Origin: Pedobacter steynii
GTDB lineage: Bacteria; Bacteroidota; Bacteroidia; Sphingobacteriales; Sphingobacteriaceae
NCBI RefSeq assembly: GCF_001721645.1
Contig: NZ_CP017141.1
Span: 1,674,001 to 1,738,000 of the forward strand
Direction: 5' to 3'
DNA length: 64,000 bases
Part shown: positions 44,770-56,400 of the stretch, one piece after another
How positions within the stretch are numbered: the first letter of the stretch is position 1
Layout: the number at the start of each line of letters is the position of its first letter
Notes under the pieces: model-generated
What the model was told of the DNA's origin: nothing
The model's input: the letters and a program-made list of their open reading frames with translations, nothing else
The model's database searches: none
Position numbers and translations under genes: made by a program

Positions 44770-46188
44770 TTGAAGAAGTATAGCTCCTTATCAGAGATAC
44801 AATCCCTTATTGCTCAAAAAAAACTAAGTTTATCTGAGCTTCTGGATCACTATTTTAAGCAAATAGAAAGTCACCAACACCTCAATGCTTTTAATGAGGT
44901 GTTTTTTTATTCTGCGGCTGCCCAGGCTAAAGCGGTGCAGGAAAAGATAGATCTTGGAACTGCCGGCAAGCTGGCGGGGATGGTGATTGGTATAAAAGAC
45001 AATATTTCCTATAAAGACCATGAGGTTACTGCTTCTTCCAAAATGCTGGAAGGCTTTATTTCTCCTTATTCTTCTACGGTTGCCGAACGTTTAATTGCCG
45101 AAGATGCCATCATCATCGGAAGGTTAAACTGTGATGAATTTGCAATGGGAGGTTCTAATGAGACTTCTTATTATGGCGTAGTAAAAAATGCAGCTGATAC
45201 TTCACGTGTTGCCGGAGGTTCCTCCGGTGGATCTGCAGTAGCGGTACAGGCCGACCTTTGCTTATCCGCATTGGGAACCGATACCGGTGGTTCGGTCAGA
45301 CAACCTGCTGCATTTTGCGGATGTATCGGATTGAAGCCTACTTATGGCCGGATCTCCAGATATGGTGTCATTGCTTATGCTTCTTCATTTGATCAGGTAG
45401 GTACCATTACTTCTTCCGTAAGTGATGCGGCTATTCTGTTGCAAGTGCTGGCCGGAGCAGATGACTATGACAGCACCGTATCGCAAAAAGCGGTGCCAGA
45501 TTATGCTGCTGGTTTATTAACTGGTGGGGTAAAAAAGATTGCTGTATTGAAGGAAACGCTGGAAAGTGAGGCGCTTGATCCTGCAATTAAAGCATCTATA
45601 TTACAAGCTATTGAGCGTTTTAAAAGTCAGGGGCATACGGTAGAGTACGTGTCTTTTGATCTGCTGGACTACCTCGTTCCTGCTTATTATGTATTAACTA
45701 CTGCAGAAGCATCTTCAAACTTATCCCGTTATGATGGGGTTCATTATGGACACCGGAATACGGAAGCTGCCAATCTGAATGACCTGTATAAGACCTCCAG
45801 AGCAGAAGGCTTTGGCGAAGAAGTAAAACGAAGGATTCTTTTAGGAACTTTTGTGTTAAGCGCAGGATATTATGATGCGTACTATCAGAAAGCACAGCAG
45901 GTGAGGAGACTGATCCGTGAGAAAATGGAGCAGTTGCTGGTAGATTTCGATGTGATTTTAAGTCCGGTTACGCCAACGCCGGCTTTTAAAATCGGCGAAA
46001 ATATTGAAGATCCGCTGGTCATGTACATGGCAGATATTTTTACTGTACTGGCTTCTCTGACCGGAATTCCGGCAATCGCAATTCCTTTGGGCAATAATCA
46101 GGAAGGATTACCGTTAAGTTTACAGCTTATGGCAAAGCACTTTAAGGAGCAGGAACTACTTTCCCTGTCCCATACATTTTTAACCTAG
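44770..46188 (+). CDS. gatA: Aspartyl/glutamyl-tRNA amidotransferase subunit A
   Basis: The 472-residue amidase-signature enzyme shows GIKDN with K76, GGSSGGSA with cis-serine S151, and DTGGSVRQPA with nucleophile S175. GatCAB converts mischarged Glu-tRNA(Gln) or Asp-tRNA(Asn) using ammonia from glutamine hydrolysis in GatA. gatB and gatC are not adjacent. The start is TTG at 44770 (MKKYSSLSEIQ), four bases after the promoter-like TATTCTTG (44758-44765); no ATG lies near in frame. Confidence 0.93.
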   Translation: MKKYSSLSEIQSLIAQKKLSLSELLDHYFKQIESHQHLNAFNEVFFYSAAAQAKAVQEKIDLGTAGKLAGMVIGIKDNISYKDHEVTASSKMLEGFISPYSSTVAERLIAEDAIIIGRLNCDEFAMGGSNETSYYGVVKNAADTSRVAGGSSGGSAVAVQADLCLSALGTDTGGSVRQPAAFCGCIGLKPTYGRISRYGVIAYASSFDQVGTITSSVSDAAILLQVLAGADDYDSTVSQKAVPDYAAGLLTGGVKKIAVLKETLESEALDPAIKASILQAIERFKSQGHTVEYVSFDLLDYLVPAYYVLTTAEASSNLSRYDGVHYGHRNTEAANLNDLYKTSRAEGFGEEVKRRILLGTFVLSAGYYDAYYQKAQQVRRLIREKMEQLLVDFDVILSPVTPTPAFKIGENIEDPLVMYMADIFTVLASLTGIPAIAIPLGNNQEGLPLSLQLMAKHFKEQELLSLSHTFLT

Positions 46189-46211
46189 ACCCATGTCACC
46201 ACACATTGCCT

Positions 46212-47429
46212 ATGAAAATAAATGTACTTTTTGCATCCTGTATTTTAGCACTAACCAGCTTTTCAGCAATTGCTCAGCAACCTAAGGATTTAATCATTAA
46301 CGATACAGTTCCTGTCCCGGTTTTACCGGAAACCCCAAGTTTTTATAATCACAATTACGGTTATAAGTCCAGATTGGACTCCATTCAGAAAATGGTTCCG
46401 CTCAGTTATAATGAGCATGTACAGAAGTACATCGACATCTATAGCGGAAGAAAAGACATGATGGGAAAGATGATCGGTCTTTCCGAATACTATTTCCCCG
46501 TTTTTGAAAAGGCATTAAAATATTATAATATTCCTGAGGAAATTAAATACCTCCCTGTCATAGAGTCTTCTATGAATGCACATGCGGTATCCAGGGTTGG
46601 TGCAACCGGTCTCTGGCAGTTCATGTTTGCTACGGCAAAAGATTATGGACTGAATATGGATAATTTTGTAGATGAAAGAAAAGACCCCATTCAGGCTAGC
46701 TATGCGGCGGCAGCTTACTTCAGAGATGCTTACGAAGAACTGGGCGACTGGCTTCTGGCGATTGCGGCCTATAACTGCGGGATGGGAAATGTGAAAAGAG
46801 CGATGGTGAAAGCCGATTCTCAGGACTTTTGGGAGATCAGAAGGTATCTTCCAACGGAAACCAGAAATTATGTGCCTGCTTTTATCGCAGCAATTTATGT
46901 GATGAACTATCCTGGTCAGCACCAGATTAAAGCACAAAAATCTCCATTCGTTAAGAGTACGGACACCATTCATGTAAACAGATTTGTTTCTCTTCCTAAG
47001 TTGGCAGAAGCATTGAGTATGGATGAAGGTGCTTTATGTAGTCTGAACCCATCTTATAAGAAGAAGATTGTTAACGGAACGGAAATTGAGCCCAAGCGGA
47101 TCATTATTCCTAAAGTGAACATGGCGCAGTTTGCACAGATTTATGATGTTCTAAACAATACAGAGCTGGATGTGAACCCAAATGTCGTACTGGCTTCTAA
47201 TGACGACCGTAGAAGGAAAAAGATAGTGGAACGCCCATTGGTTGCTGTTTCTTATCATAAAGTCAGCCCCGGACAAACACTCAGCGCAATTGCGGATAAA
47301 TACCATGTAGAAGTTCAGGATCTAAAAGTCTGGAACGGACTTAAGAGCTCCTCGATTGTACCGGGACAAAAGCTCAAAATTCATAATCCTCAGTCCTCGA
47401 AAAAACGAAAAATGGCTATAAAAGGCTAG
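46212..47429 (+). CDS. MltD-like lytic transglycosylase with LysM domain
   Basis: From ATG 46212 the protein has 405 residues. A signal peptide (VLFASCILALTSFSAIAQQ) is followed by a family-1 transglycosylase domain with catalytic E118 in PVIESSMNAHAVSRVGATGLWQFM, and LLAIAAYNCGMGNVKRAM. A LysM domain near the C-terminus (YHKVSPGQTLSAIADKYHV...LKVWNGL) binds peptidoglycan. It cleaves glycan strands to 1,6-anhydroMurNAc ends in the periplasm. The neighbouring gatA and maeB appear unrelated; only distance suggests operon links. Confidence 0.92.
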   Translation: MKINVLFASCILALTSFSAIAQQPKDLIINDTVPVPVLPETPSFYNHNYGYKSRLDSIQKMVPLSYNEHVQKYIDIYSGRKDMMGKMIGLSEYYFPVFEKALKYYNIPEEIKYLPVIESSMNAHAVSRVGATGLWQFMFATAKDYGLNMDNFVDERKDPIQASYAAAAYFRDAYEELGDWLLAIAAYNCGMGNVKRAMVKADSQDFWEIRRYLPTETRNYVPAFIAAIYVMNYPGQHQIKAQKSPFVKSTDTIHVNRFVSLPKLAEALSMDEGALCSLNPSYKKKIVNGTEIEPKRIIIPKVNMAQFAQIYDVLNNTELDVNPNVVLASNDDRRRKKIVERPLVAVSYHKVSPGQTLSAIADKYHVEVQDLKVWNGLKSSSIVPGQKLKIHNPQSSKKRKMAIKG

Positions 47430-47483
47430 TAATCCTCTGTCAGTCGGCTTTCCTTTTTTATTTCTGGGCTAATTAAAAGATTG

Positions 47484-47491
47484 TAACTTTG
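47484..47491 (+). promoter_or_regulatory. Promoter box of maeB
   Basis: TAACTTTG is a perfect -7 match, with TTTCTG at 47461 about 19 bp upstream as -33. It predicts a leader of about 17 bases before ATG 47515. Confidence 0.5.
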
Positions 47492-47514
47492 GCCCTTTAT
47501 AAATGAACTGATTT

Positions 47515-49830
47515 ATGAGTAAAATTAACAGGAAGCAAGATGCTTTGGACTACCACTCGCAAGGGCGACCGGGGAAAATACAGGTAATACCTACAAAACC
47601 AACTAATTCTCAGAGAGATCTGGCACTGGCGTATTCACCGGGTGTAGCTGAACCTTGTCTAAAAATAGCAGAAAACACAGAAGATGTTTATAAATATACA
47701 GCAAAGGGAAACCTGGTAGCTGTAATCAGTAATGGAACGGCTGTTTTAGGCCTTGGCGATATTGGTCCTGAAGCGGGTAAACCTGTAATGGAAGGTAAAG
47801 GTCTTCTCTTCAAGATTTTTGCCGATATCGATGTTTTTGACTTAGAACTGGATACCAAAAACGTTGATGATTTTGTTAAGATCGTTAAAGCCCTGGAGCC
47901 TACTTTTGGCGGGGTAAACTTAGAAGATATTAAAGCACCTGAGTGTTTTGAAATTGAACGTCGTCTAAAAGAGGAGATGAATATCCCTGTAATGCACGAT
48001 GATCAACATGGAACAGCCATTATTTCTGCAGCGGCATTGATCAATGCCTGCGAATTGCAGAAAAAGAAAATGGATAAGATTAAGATTGTGGTGAATGGTG
48101 CCGGTGCCGCCGCGATTTCCTGTACCCGTCTTTATGTTTCTTTAGGTGCTAAAAAAGAAAACATCGTGATGTGCGACCGTAATGGCGTAATCCGTGATAA
48201 CCGGGAGAACCTGGATGCTATTAAAGCAGAATTTGCGACTTCAAGAGAACTGACTACACTTGCGGATGCCATGAAAGATTCTGATGTATTCATCGGTCTT
48301 TCTTCAGCGGATTGTGTAACGGTAGAGATGTTGAAATCGATGGCGAAAAACCCAATCGTTTTTGCAATGGCAAATCCTAATCCGGAGATTGCTTATGAGC
48401 TGGCCATCAGTTCCCGTAAGGATTTGATTATGGCAACAGGTCGTTCTGACTATCCTAACCAGGTGAACAATGTGCTGGGCTTCCCATACATCTTCAGAGG
48501 GGCTTTGGACGTAAGGGCAACAAGCATCAATGAGGCGATGAAAATTGCTGCAGTGAAGGCAATTGCGGAGCTGGCAAAGAAATCCGTTCCTGAGGCTGTA
48601 AATATGGCCTACAATGAAAAGAATATTAAATTCGGCAAAGACTATATCATTCCGAAACCAGTGGATTTGCGTCTGATGACCAATGTTTCTTCTGCAGTGG
48701 CTAAAGCGGCAATAGAATCAGGTGTGGCACGCAAAGTGATTACCGATTGGGATGCTTATACAGAAGAGTTGAAACAACGTCTGGGAATGGATGATGCCAT
48801 TATGCGTGCCATTACCAACAAAGCGAAGTCTGACCCTAAACGGGTGGTGTTTACAGAGGCCGATAATTATAAAATCCTGAAGGCAGCTCAGATTGTAAAA
48901 GATGAAAATATTGCCATTCCAATTCTATTGGGAAATAAAGAAATCATCAAACAAATCATTGAAGAGAATGCTTTGGAACTGGATGGCGTGGAAATCATGG
49001 ATCCTTTCTTAGAGCCGGAGCGCATGAAAAAATATGCGGACGCTTTGTATCAAAAGAGACAAAGAAGAGGCGTAACTCTATTTGAAGCCAATAAATTTTT
49101 GCGTGACAGGAATTACTTCGGTGCTTCTATGGTAGAATTTGGTGAAGCAGATGCCATGATTTCTGGTCTGACCAAAAATTATGTGTCTACAATTAAGCCG
49201 GCTTTACAGGTGATCGGTACTGAGCCAGGTGTAAACCGGGTTGCAGGAATGTACATGATGATGACCAAAAAAGGACCTGTATTTTTTGGTGATACTACCG
49301 TAAATGTAGACCCTACTGTAGAGGAATTGGTAGACATTACTTTGTTGCTGGAACGCGCAGTACGTAAGTTCAATATTCAACCTAGAATTGCCTTACTTTC
49401 GTACTCAAACTTCGGTTCGAACGAAGGAATAGTACCTGAAAAAGTAAGAAAAGCAGTAAAAATTCTTCATGAAAAGCATCCTGATATTATCGTGGACGGC
49501 GAAATGCAAGGAAATTTTGCAATTAACAATTCTTTGCTGAAAGATAACTTTCCTTTTAGTAGCTTAGTAGATGCTCCCGCAAATACTTTGGTATTCCCGA
49601 ACCTGGAGTCCGGAAATATTGCTTACAAACTGTTGCAGGAATTAGGCGGCGCTGAAGCTGTCGGCCCAATTTTGTTAGGATTGAACAAACCTGTTCATAT
49701 TGTTCAGTTGGGTAGCTCGGTTCGTGAGATTGTAAATATGGTTACTTTAGCAGTTCTTGATGTTCAGTCGAAAGAACAGGAGGCAAATGCTAAAAAAGGC
49801 GGTTTATTAAAAAGAATAACTAAGAAATAA
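47515..49830 (+). CDS. maeB: NADP-dependent malic enzyme with phosphotransacetylase domain
   Basis: The 771-residue protein has an N-terminal malic enzyme domain ([73 protein letters not shown]) and, from about residue 435, a phosphate acetyltransferase-like domain ([36 protein letters not shown]). This MaeB-type fusion converts malate to pyruvate and CO2 with NADP; the C-terminal domain is regulatory (acetyl-CoA) in E. coli, not an active PTA. It makes NADPH and links TCA carbon to pyruvate. Confidence 0.96.
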   Translation: MSKINRKQDALDYHSQGRPGKIQVIPTKPTNSQRDLALAYSPGVAEPCLKIAENTEDVYKYTAKGNLVAVISNGTAVLGLGDIGPEAGKPVMEGKGLLFKIFADIDVFDLELDTKNVDDFVKIVKALEPTFGGVNLEDIKAPECFEIERRLKEEMNIPVMHDDQHGTAIISAAALINACELQKKKMDKIKIVVNGAGAAAISCTRLYVSLGAKKENIVMCDRNGVIRDNRENLDAIKAEFATSRELTTLADAMKDSDVFIGLSSADCVTVEMLKSMAKNPIVFAMANPNPEIAYELAISSRKDLIMATGRSDYPNQVNNVLGFPYIFRGALDVRATSINEAMKIAAVKAIAELAKKSVPEAVNMAYNEKNIKFGKDYIIPKPVDLRLMTNVSSAVAKAAIESGVARKVITDWDAYTEELKQRLGMDDAIMRAITNKAKSDPKRVVFTEADNYKILKAAQIVKDENIAIPILLGNKEIIKQIIEENALELDGVEIMDPFLEPERMKKYADALYQKRQRRGVTLFEANKFLRDRNYFGASMVEFGEADAMISGLTKNYVSTIKPALQVIGTEPGVNRVAGMYMMMTKKGPVFFGDTTVNVDPTVEELVDITLLLERAVRKFNIQPRIALLSYSNFGSNEGIVPEKVRKAVKILHEKHPDIIVDGEMQGNFAINNSLLKDNFPFSSLVDAPANTLVFPNLESGNIAYKLLQELGGAEAVGPILLGLNKPVHIVQLGSSVREIVNMVTLAVLDVQSKEQEANAKKGGLLKRITKK

Positions 49831-49836
49831 GGAATT

Positions 49837-50421
49837 ATGTTTGAATATATTGATGGTAAGCTGACCTTTAAATGCCCCGCTTATATTGTAGTGGAGGCCG
49901 GAGGAATTGGTTACCATATCAATATTTCACTGAATACTTATAGCAGTCTGGCTGATGTGGAACGTTGCAAGGTTTATACCTGGCTCCATGTGAAAGAAGA
50001 TGCGCATACTTTATACGGATTTGCAGATGAGGGAGAGCGAAGGCTCTTCCTTCATCTGATCTCTGTTTCCGGAATCGGACCGAATACGGGTAGGATGATG
50101 CTTTCTTCAATTACCCCTACGGAAATTCAAACGGCTATTGTGAATGGTGATTTGCCTTTAATCCAGCGGATTAAGGGAATTGGAGTGAAATCTGCACAGC
50201 GCCTGGTGCTGGAATTGCAGGATAAATTGAAAAAAGAAGGTACGGGATCATTGATCGCGGCACCTCTGAATAATACTGTTAGAGAAGAGGCTTTATCAGC
50301 TTTGATGATGCTCGGGTTTGCAAAGCAGCCTGCAGAGAAATCAATTGATAATGCAGTGAAAAACGGTGGAGTGGACTTATCAGTAGAACAAATGATTAAA
50401 ATAGCTTTGAAGAACTTATAA
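49837..50421 (+). CDS. ruvA: Holliday junction branch migration protein RuvA
   Basis: The 194-residue protein has the three RuvA domains: an N-terminal OB fold (MFEYIDGKLTFKCPAYIVVEAGGIGY), a double helix-hairpin-helix region (VSGIGPNTGRMML, IKGIGVKSAQRLVLEL) and the C-terminal UBA-like domain that contacts RuvB (REEALSALMMLGF). RuvA binds four-way junctions and loads RuvB. The gene starts 6 bp after maeB and ends 8 bp before sprA; this ruvA-sprA order recurs in Bacteroidota. Confidence 0.96.
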   Translation: MFEYIDGKLTFKCPAYIVVEAGGIGYHINISLNTYSSLADVERCKVYTWLHVKEDAHTLYGFADEGERRLFLHLISVSGIGPNTGRMMLSSITPTEIQTAIVNGDLPLIQRIKGIGVKSAQRLVLELQDKLKKEGTGSLIAAPLNNTVREEALSALMMLGFAKQPAEKSIDNAVKNGGVDLSVEQMIKIALKNL

Positions 50422-50429
50422 CCTTACCC

Positions 50430-53400
50430 TTGAAAACCATATTAACGCTCATCCTTATTCTTTTTTTCTGCCTTGGCGGACAGGAAGGATTTTCGCAGAC
50501 AGTTCCGCCTGGAAAAAGAACAGATACCACCAAGAATTCCTTCAGTCTGAAGGAAAAACAAAGACTAGGCCTCCGCAATCTGAGCAACTCTTTTAAACCC
50601 CTTCCCGAAAATGTGAAGCGGGAAGTAGAATATGATGCAAAAAACAGAAGGTACATCATCAGGCAGATGATTGGTAACCGCCTTTTTGCTCCTCCTCAGT
50701 ATCTGACCATCGAAGAATACCAGCGTCTGGTGAACAGTGAGATGAAGCGCGATAACTGGCGGATGTACTCCAATGAAGAATTAAATGAAGTCAGAAAAAA
50801 TGGGTTCATTCCAAGCCTTAAAATAAACAGTAAGGCTTTTGAACGTATTTTTGGTGGCACAACTATAGATATTCAACCTCGTGGAGAGGCGGAACTCACT
50901 TTTCTGGGCAGGATCAATAAAAATGAAAACCCTTTGTTTAACGAACGCCAGCGCGTTCAGTCGAACTTTGATTTTAACCAGCGTATCCAGATGGATGTGA
51001 TCGGTAATATCGGTACCCGTATGAAAATCAATATGAACTACAATACAGAGGCTCAGTTTGATTTTGAAAACCAGATAAAACTGGATTATACCGGAGGAAA
51101 AGACGACATCATCCAGAAGATCGAAGCGGGAAATGTAAGCTTGCCGCTGAACACCACATTGATCAATGGAACACAGGCTTTATTTGGGGTTAAAACGCAA
51201 TTACAATTTGGTAAACTGAGTGTCAGTTCGGTTTTCTCCCAGCAAAAATCTCAATCCAGGGAAATCCGCATCAATAACGGTGCTCAGCAAAATGAATTCA
51301 GGTTGAGTGCGGATAATTATGAGGCGAACAAACATTATTTCTTAGCCCATTATTTCCGCAACAATTACAATAAAACGCTGGCTACACCACCTACCATTAC
51401 TTCCGGTGTGCTGATTACGAAAGTGGAGGTCTGGATTACCAATAAAACAGGAAACACACAGGATTCAAGGGATGTGCTTGGATTTATTGACCTGGGTGAA
51501 AATGCGCCTTATAATCCGACCATTCCAGGCGGAGGATCTGCATTGCCTTCCGGGTTTGACAATCCTCAGTTTCCAAGGCAATCGAATCAGCTTTTGTCGC
51601 AATTGCCTCCCGATGCGCGCCAGACAAATTCAAATGCGGTCATCTCTTTCTTTGCTGCAAACGGGGGAACAGATAATTACGCCAAACTGACTTATGCCAG
51701 AAAGCTGGCAGACAGAGAATATACTTTCCATCCGCAATTGGGTTATATTTCCCTGAACAACGCATTAAATACGGATGAAGTCCTGTCTGTTGCCTATCGT
51801 TATACCTACCGTGGGGTGGAGTATCAGGTCGGAGAGTTCTCTACAGATGTATCTTTTGATCAGGCTTCGCCAAAGGTTTTGTATACCAAGTTGTTGAAAA
51901 ACGAAACGACAAAAACAAAGCTGCCTACCTGGGACCTGATGATGAAAAACATTTATTCTATCGGTGGTTATCAAATCAGTCCGATGAATTTTAAGCTGGA
52001 CATCTTCAGGATTGATGACAAGACAGGGGTGGAAAAGCCCTATATTGATGAGGGGGAAAAACTGGATGCTGACCGCAGGCCTTTAAAGAATAAGCAATGG
52101 ATTCAGGTGGTTGGTTTAGACCGTTTGAATCAGCAGAAAGAAAGAAGTCCGGATGGAGTTTTTGACTTTGAAGCAGAGAACAGGCCTTTTGGCTCTAACC
52201 AGAATATTTCCTTTAATACGCCAATCAACAATAACAACAATGGTGGAAATACAAATGGATCCAATACCAATCTGAGTAATTTCTCCACCAATACCAGCAA
52301 TGGTTATGTCACGATAGATCCATTGAACGGAAGGATCATTCTTCCTTTAATTGAGCCTTTTGGTAGAGATCTGGCAGACCAGTTTAGTCCGACAGAACAG
52401 GCACTTGTAGACAAGTACACCTATACCGCTTTGTACGACTCGACTAAGGTTATTGCCCAGCAATTGTTTACCAAGCAAAACCGATATGTGATTAAAGGAG
52501 CTTATCAAAGTCAGGTAGCTTCAGAATTCAGTTTAAATGCAATCAATGTTCCTGAGGGTTCAGTAAAGGTATTTGCGGGAACAATTCCTCTTCAGGAAGG
52601 GGTGGATTATACGGTGGATTACCAGGGAGGAAGGGTCAGAATTTTAAATACTGCAATCCTGATTTCTGGTCAGCCTATAAAGATTTCTACAGAAAATAAT
52701 GAGCTTTTTGGTTTACAGCAACGTTCCCTGTTTGGAACGCGTCTGGACTATAAGGTAAACAATAAGCTGAACCTGGGAGGTACCATTATGAACCTCACAG
52801 AAAAGCCGCTTACGCCAAAAGTAAACCTTGGGGAGGAACCGATCTCTAATACGATGTGGGGATTGGACCTGAACTATAGTTCTCCTTCCAGGTTCCTGAC
52901 AAAACTGGTGGATAAGTTACCTTTCCTTTCTACAAAAGTTCCTTCCAGTTTTACATTCTCCGGAGAGTTTGCGCAATTAATTCCGGGACACCCGTCGGCT
53001 CTGAATTTTGGTGGCAAGAAAGGTGGGGTAAGTTACCTGGATGATTTTGAAGCATCCCGCTCTATCATTGACCTGAAAAGTGCAATGGCATGGCAGTTGT
53101 CTGGTACGCCTCAAATGTTTTCTGAATCCTCAAGGATTGATGACCTGAGCTATGGCTTTAACAGGGCACAGATTGCTTTTTATAATATAGATCCTGTGTT
53201 TTACAACAGGAGCGATGCGACGCTTCCTGCGGCATTGAGGAATAACAAAAACGAGCTTTCCAATCACTATGTCCGCCAGGTGGTGGAACAGGAGGTTTTT
53301 CCGTTTAAAGAAATCGGAACGGGACAGCCCTTTGCGTTACCAACTTTAGACGTTGCATTTTATCCAACGGTTCGTGGTCCTTACAATTATACGCCTAACG

Positions 53401-56400
53401 GATTTAATGCCAGCGGTGCGTTGAATAATCCCCGTAGTCGCTGGGGTGGTTTATTCAGAAGAATTGAGACCAATGATTTCGAAGCGCTGAACATTGAGTT
53501 TATTGAGCTTTGGGTAATGGATCCTAACATTTATAAACCTAATTCAGCAGGTGGAGACCTGTATTTTAACATCGGTAACATTTCTGAAGATATTTTAAAA
53601 GACGGGCGTAAATCACTGGAGAATGGCTTACCGGCAGATGGTGATCCTTCTAAATTTGATGAAACCAACTGGGGAAGGGTACCAAAGCTGCAGCCGGTAG
53701 TTCAGGCTTTCGACAATGACCCGAATGCGAGAAGAACACAGGATGTTGGTCTGGATGGAATGGGCAATGCTGATGAACAGCAGAAATTTGCCACATTGAT
53801 CAATCAGATCAAAGGACAGCTCAATCCTGATGCTGCTGCACAGATTGAAAAGGATCCTTCATCTGATGATTACACTTATTTCAGGGGACCGGAACTTGAC
53901 CGTGAAAATGCAGGGATCTTAAAGCGGTATCAAAAATATAACGGAACAGAAGGAAACTCTAAAACTGCACAGCAATCGCAGGCAGAGTTAGGTGTGGAAA
54001 ATTCTGCTTCAACTTCTTTACCTGATGGAGAAGACATTAACAGAGATAACAATATGACGCAGTCTGATGAGTACTTCCAGTACAAAGTATCGATGCGTCC
54101 GGGAGACCTGATGGTTGGGCAGAACTTTGTGACCGATAAGGTGACTTCACAAGTGAAATTGGCGAACGGGCAGACACAACCGGTTACCTGGTATCAGATC
54201 CGCATCCCTCTGGCACAACCGACAGATAAAGTTGGAGGTATTCAGGATTTTAAATCTATCCGTTTCATCCGGATGTTCCTGACTGACTTCGCAGATACTA
54301 CCGTATTGAGGTTTGGAAAGATTCAATTGGTTAGGGGAGAATGGAGACAATATAATGCCAGTAACGAAGCCTCACAAACTATTGTTGATCCTGCTTTGGG
54401 AACAATTATGCCTGATAAATCTAAAATTGAGGTGGCTACAGTAAACATAGAGGAAAACGGTAAACGTACACCGATCCCTTATGTGATCCCTCCCGGAATT
54501 GAGCGGGAACGTGACTTCAGCAATTACCGTGGAGATACCCGTCAGAATGAGCAGTCTTTATCGGTAACGATCAAGGAGCTTCGTGATGGTTATGGCCGCG
54601 CTGCATTTAAAACTGCCTTTAACGATTTCAGGTCATATAAACATCTGGAAATGTATATCCATGCAGAATCGCTTGGCCCAAATGTCTTAAATGACAATGA
54701 CCTGAGTGCATTTTTACGTATTGGTACAGATAATCAGGATAACTACTACGAGTATTCACAGCCTTTAAGTGTGACACAACCGGGAACAAGTGATCCTAAC
54801 CGCATCTGGCCGGAACAGAATAAGATGGACATTTCTCTGGAGCTGTTCCAGAAAGCGAAGCTGGCGAGAAATAATGCAAAGACCAATACAGGAGCTCCAT
54901 GGCCAATCAATATTCCTTTTAACTACATCATCGACGGTAAGGTGATTACCGTAAAGGGACAGCCGGATATGAGTAAGGTAAGGGTATATATGCTGGGGGT
55001 AAAGAACCCTTATAAAAACATCAACGGAAATGATGATGGCCTGGATAAAAATGCGATTATCTGGTTTAATGAACTTCGCTTAACGGAATTTGATGAGCGC
55101 GGCGGTTGGGCAGCTACAGCCAGACTGAGCGCGAAACTGGCTGACTTTGCGGATGTGAATGTTTCGGGAAGTAAATCGACAATTGGATTCGGTTCTCTGG
55201 AGACCCGGGTAAGTGAAAGAAACAGGGCCGATAATGTCTTTTTTGATATTTCTTCCAGTATGGAGTTGGGTAAATTTTTCCCTAAGAAAACAGGGATCAA
55301 GGTACCGATGTTTGTCAGTTATTCCAGTCAGGTGAGTACCCCTCAGTACAATCCGAGTATGCCGGATATTGAATTGAAAAATGCACTGGATGTAGCTACA
55401 AAATCAGAAAGAGACTCGATTCTGAACTTTGCACAGGACTTTACCACCAGAAGTAGTATCAACTTTACCAATGTCAGAAAAGAAAGAACAAACCCTGAGC
55501 AAAAACCAAAGGTCTGGGATATTGAGAACTTTAATGTCAGTTATGCTTATACCAAGTATGCCCACAGGGATTTTATTGTAGAGAACAACTTCCAGAAAAC
55601 ATACCGTGGTTCCCTGGCTTATAATTATGCCGGACCTGCAAAAAGCTATGAGCCTTTTAAAAAGCTGATCAAATCGAATAGCCTGGCGTTATTAAAGGAC
55701 TTCAATTTTAGCCTGATGCCTACGGCAATTAATTTCAGGATTGATGTGGACCGTTTCTACTCAGAGAACAGTCTGAGAAATAACGACCCTTTGAATTCTA
55801 TTCCGGTGAATACGACCTTTAATAAGAATTTCCTGGTATCAAGGGTGTATGGAATTGCCTGGAACTTAAGCAAGTCGCTGACCCTGGATATTGACGCGAC
55901 AAACTATTCGATCATCGATGAGCCTTATGGCAGAATTGAAGGATTGAAAAGAGATACCTTATGGCAGAATATGATGAGGTTAGGCAGAACAACAGATTAC
56001 AGCCATAACCTGAACATTACTTATGCGCTGCCAATAAACAAGATCCCGGGGATGGACTGGGTGAATGTGGCTACCCGCTACGGAACAAATTTCAACTGGC
56101 AGACAGAGCCGCTTTCTACCTTGAGAGATCCGAACATCAATCTTGGAAATACGGTGCAAAACTCCAGAACGATTCAGATTAACCCGACATTTAACCTGGC
56201 TTCACTTTACAATAAGTTTGGTTTCATCAGAAAATCCGGTTCCGGTGCTACTCAGACCGGCTCGAGCGTATGGGTAGACCTGCTAACCAGTGTTAAGAAT
56301 GTGGTAGGTGCTTTTACGCAAACCAAGGGAACTTACCTGCCGGGTTATCTGCCTAAAACAAATGTTTTCGGAATAGACAATGCAACAGGTGCACCGGGAT

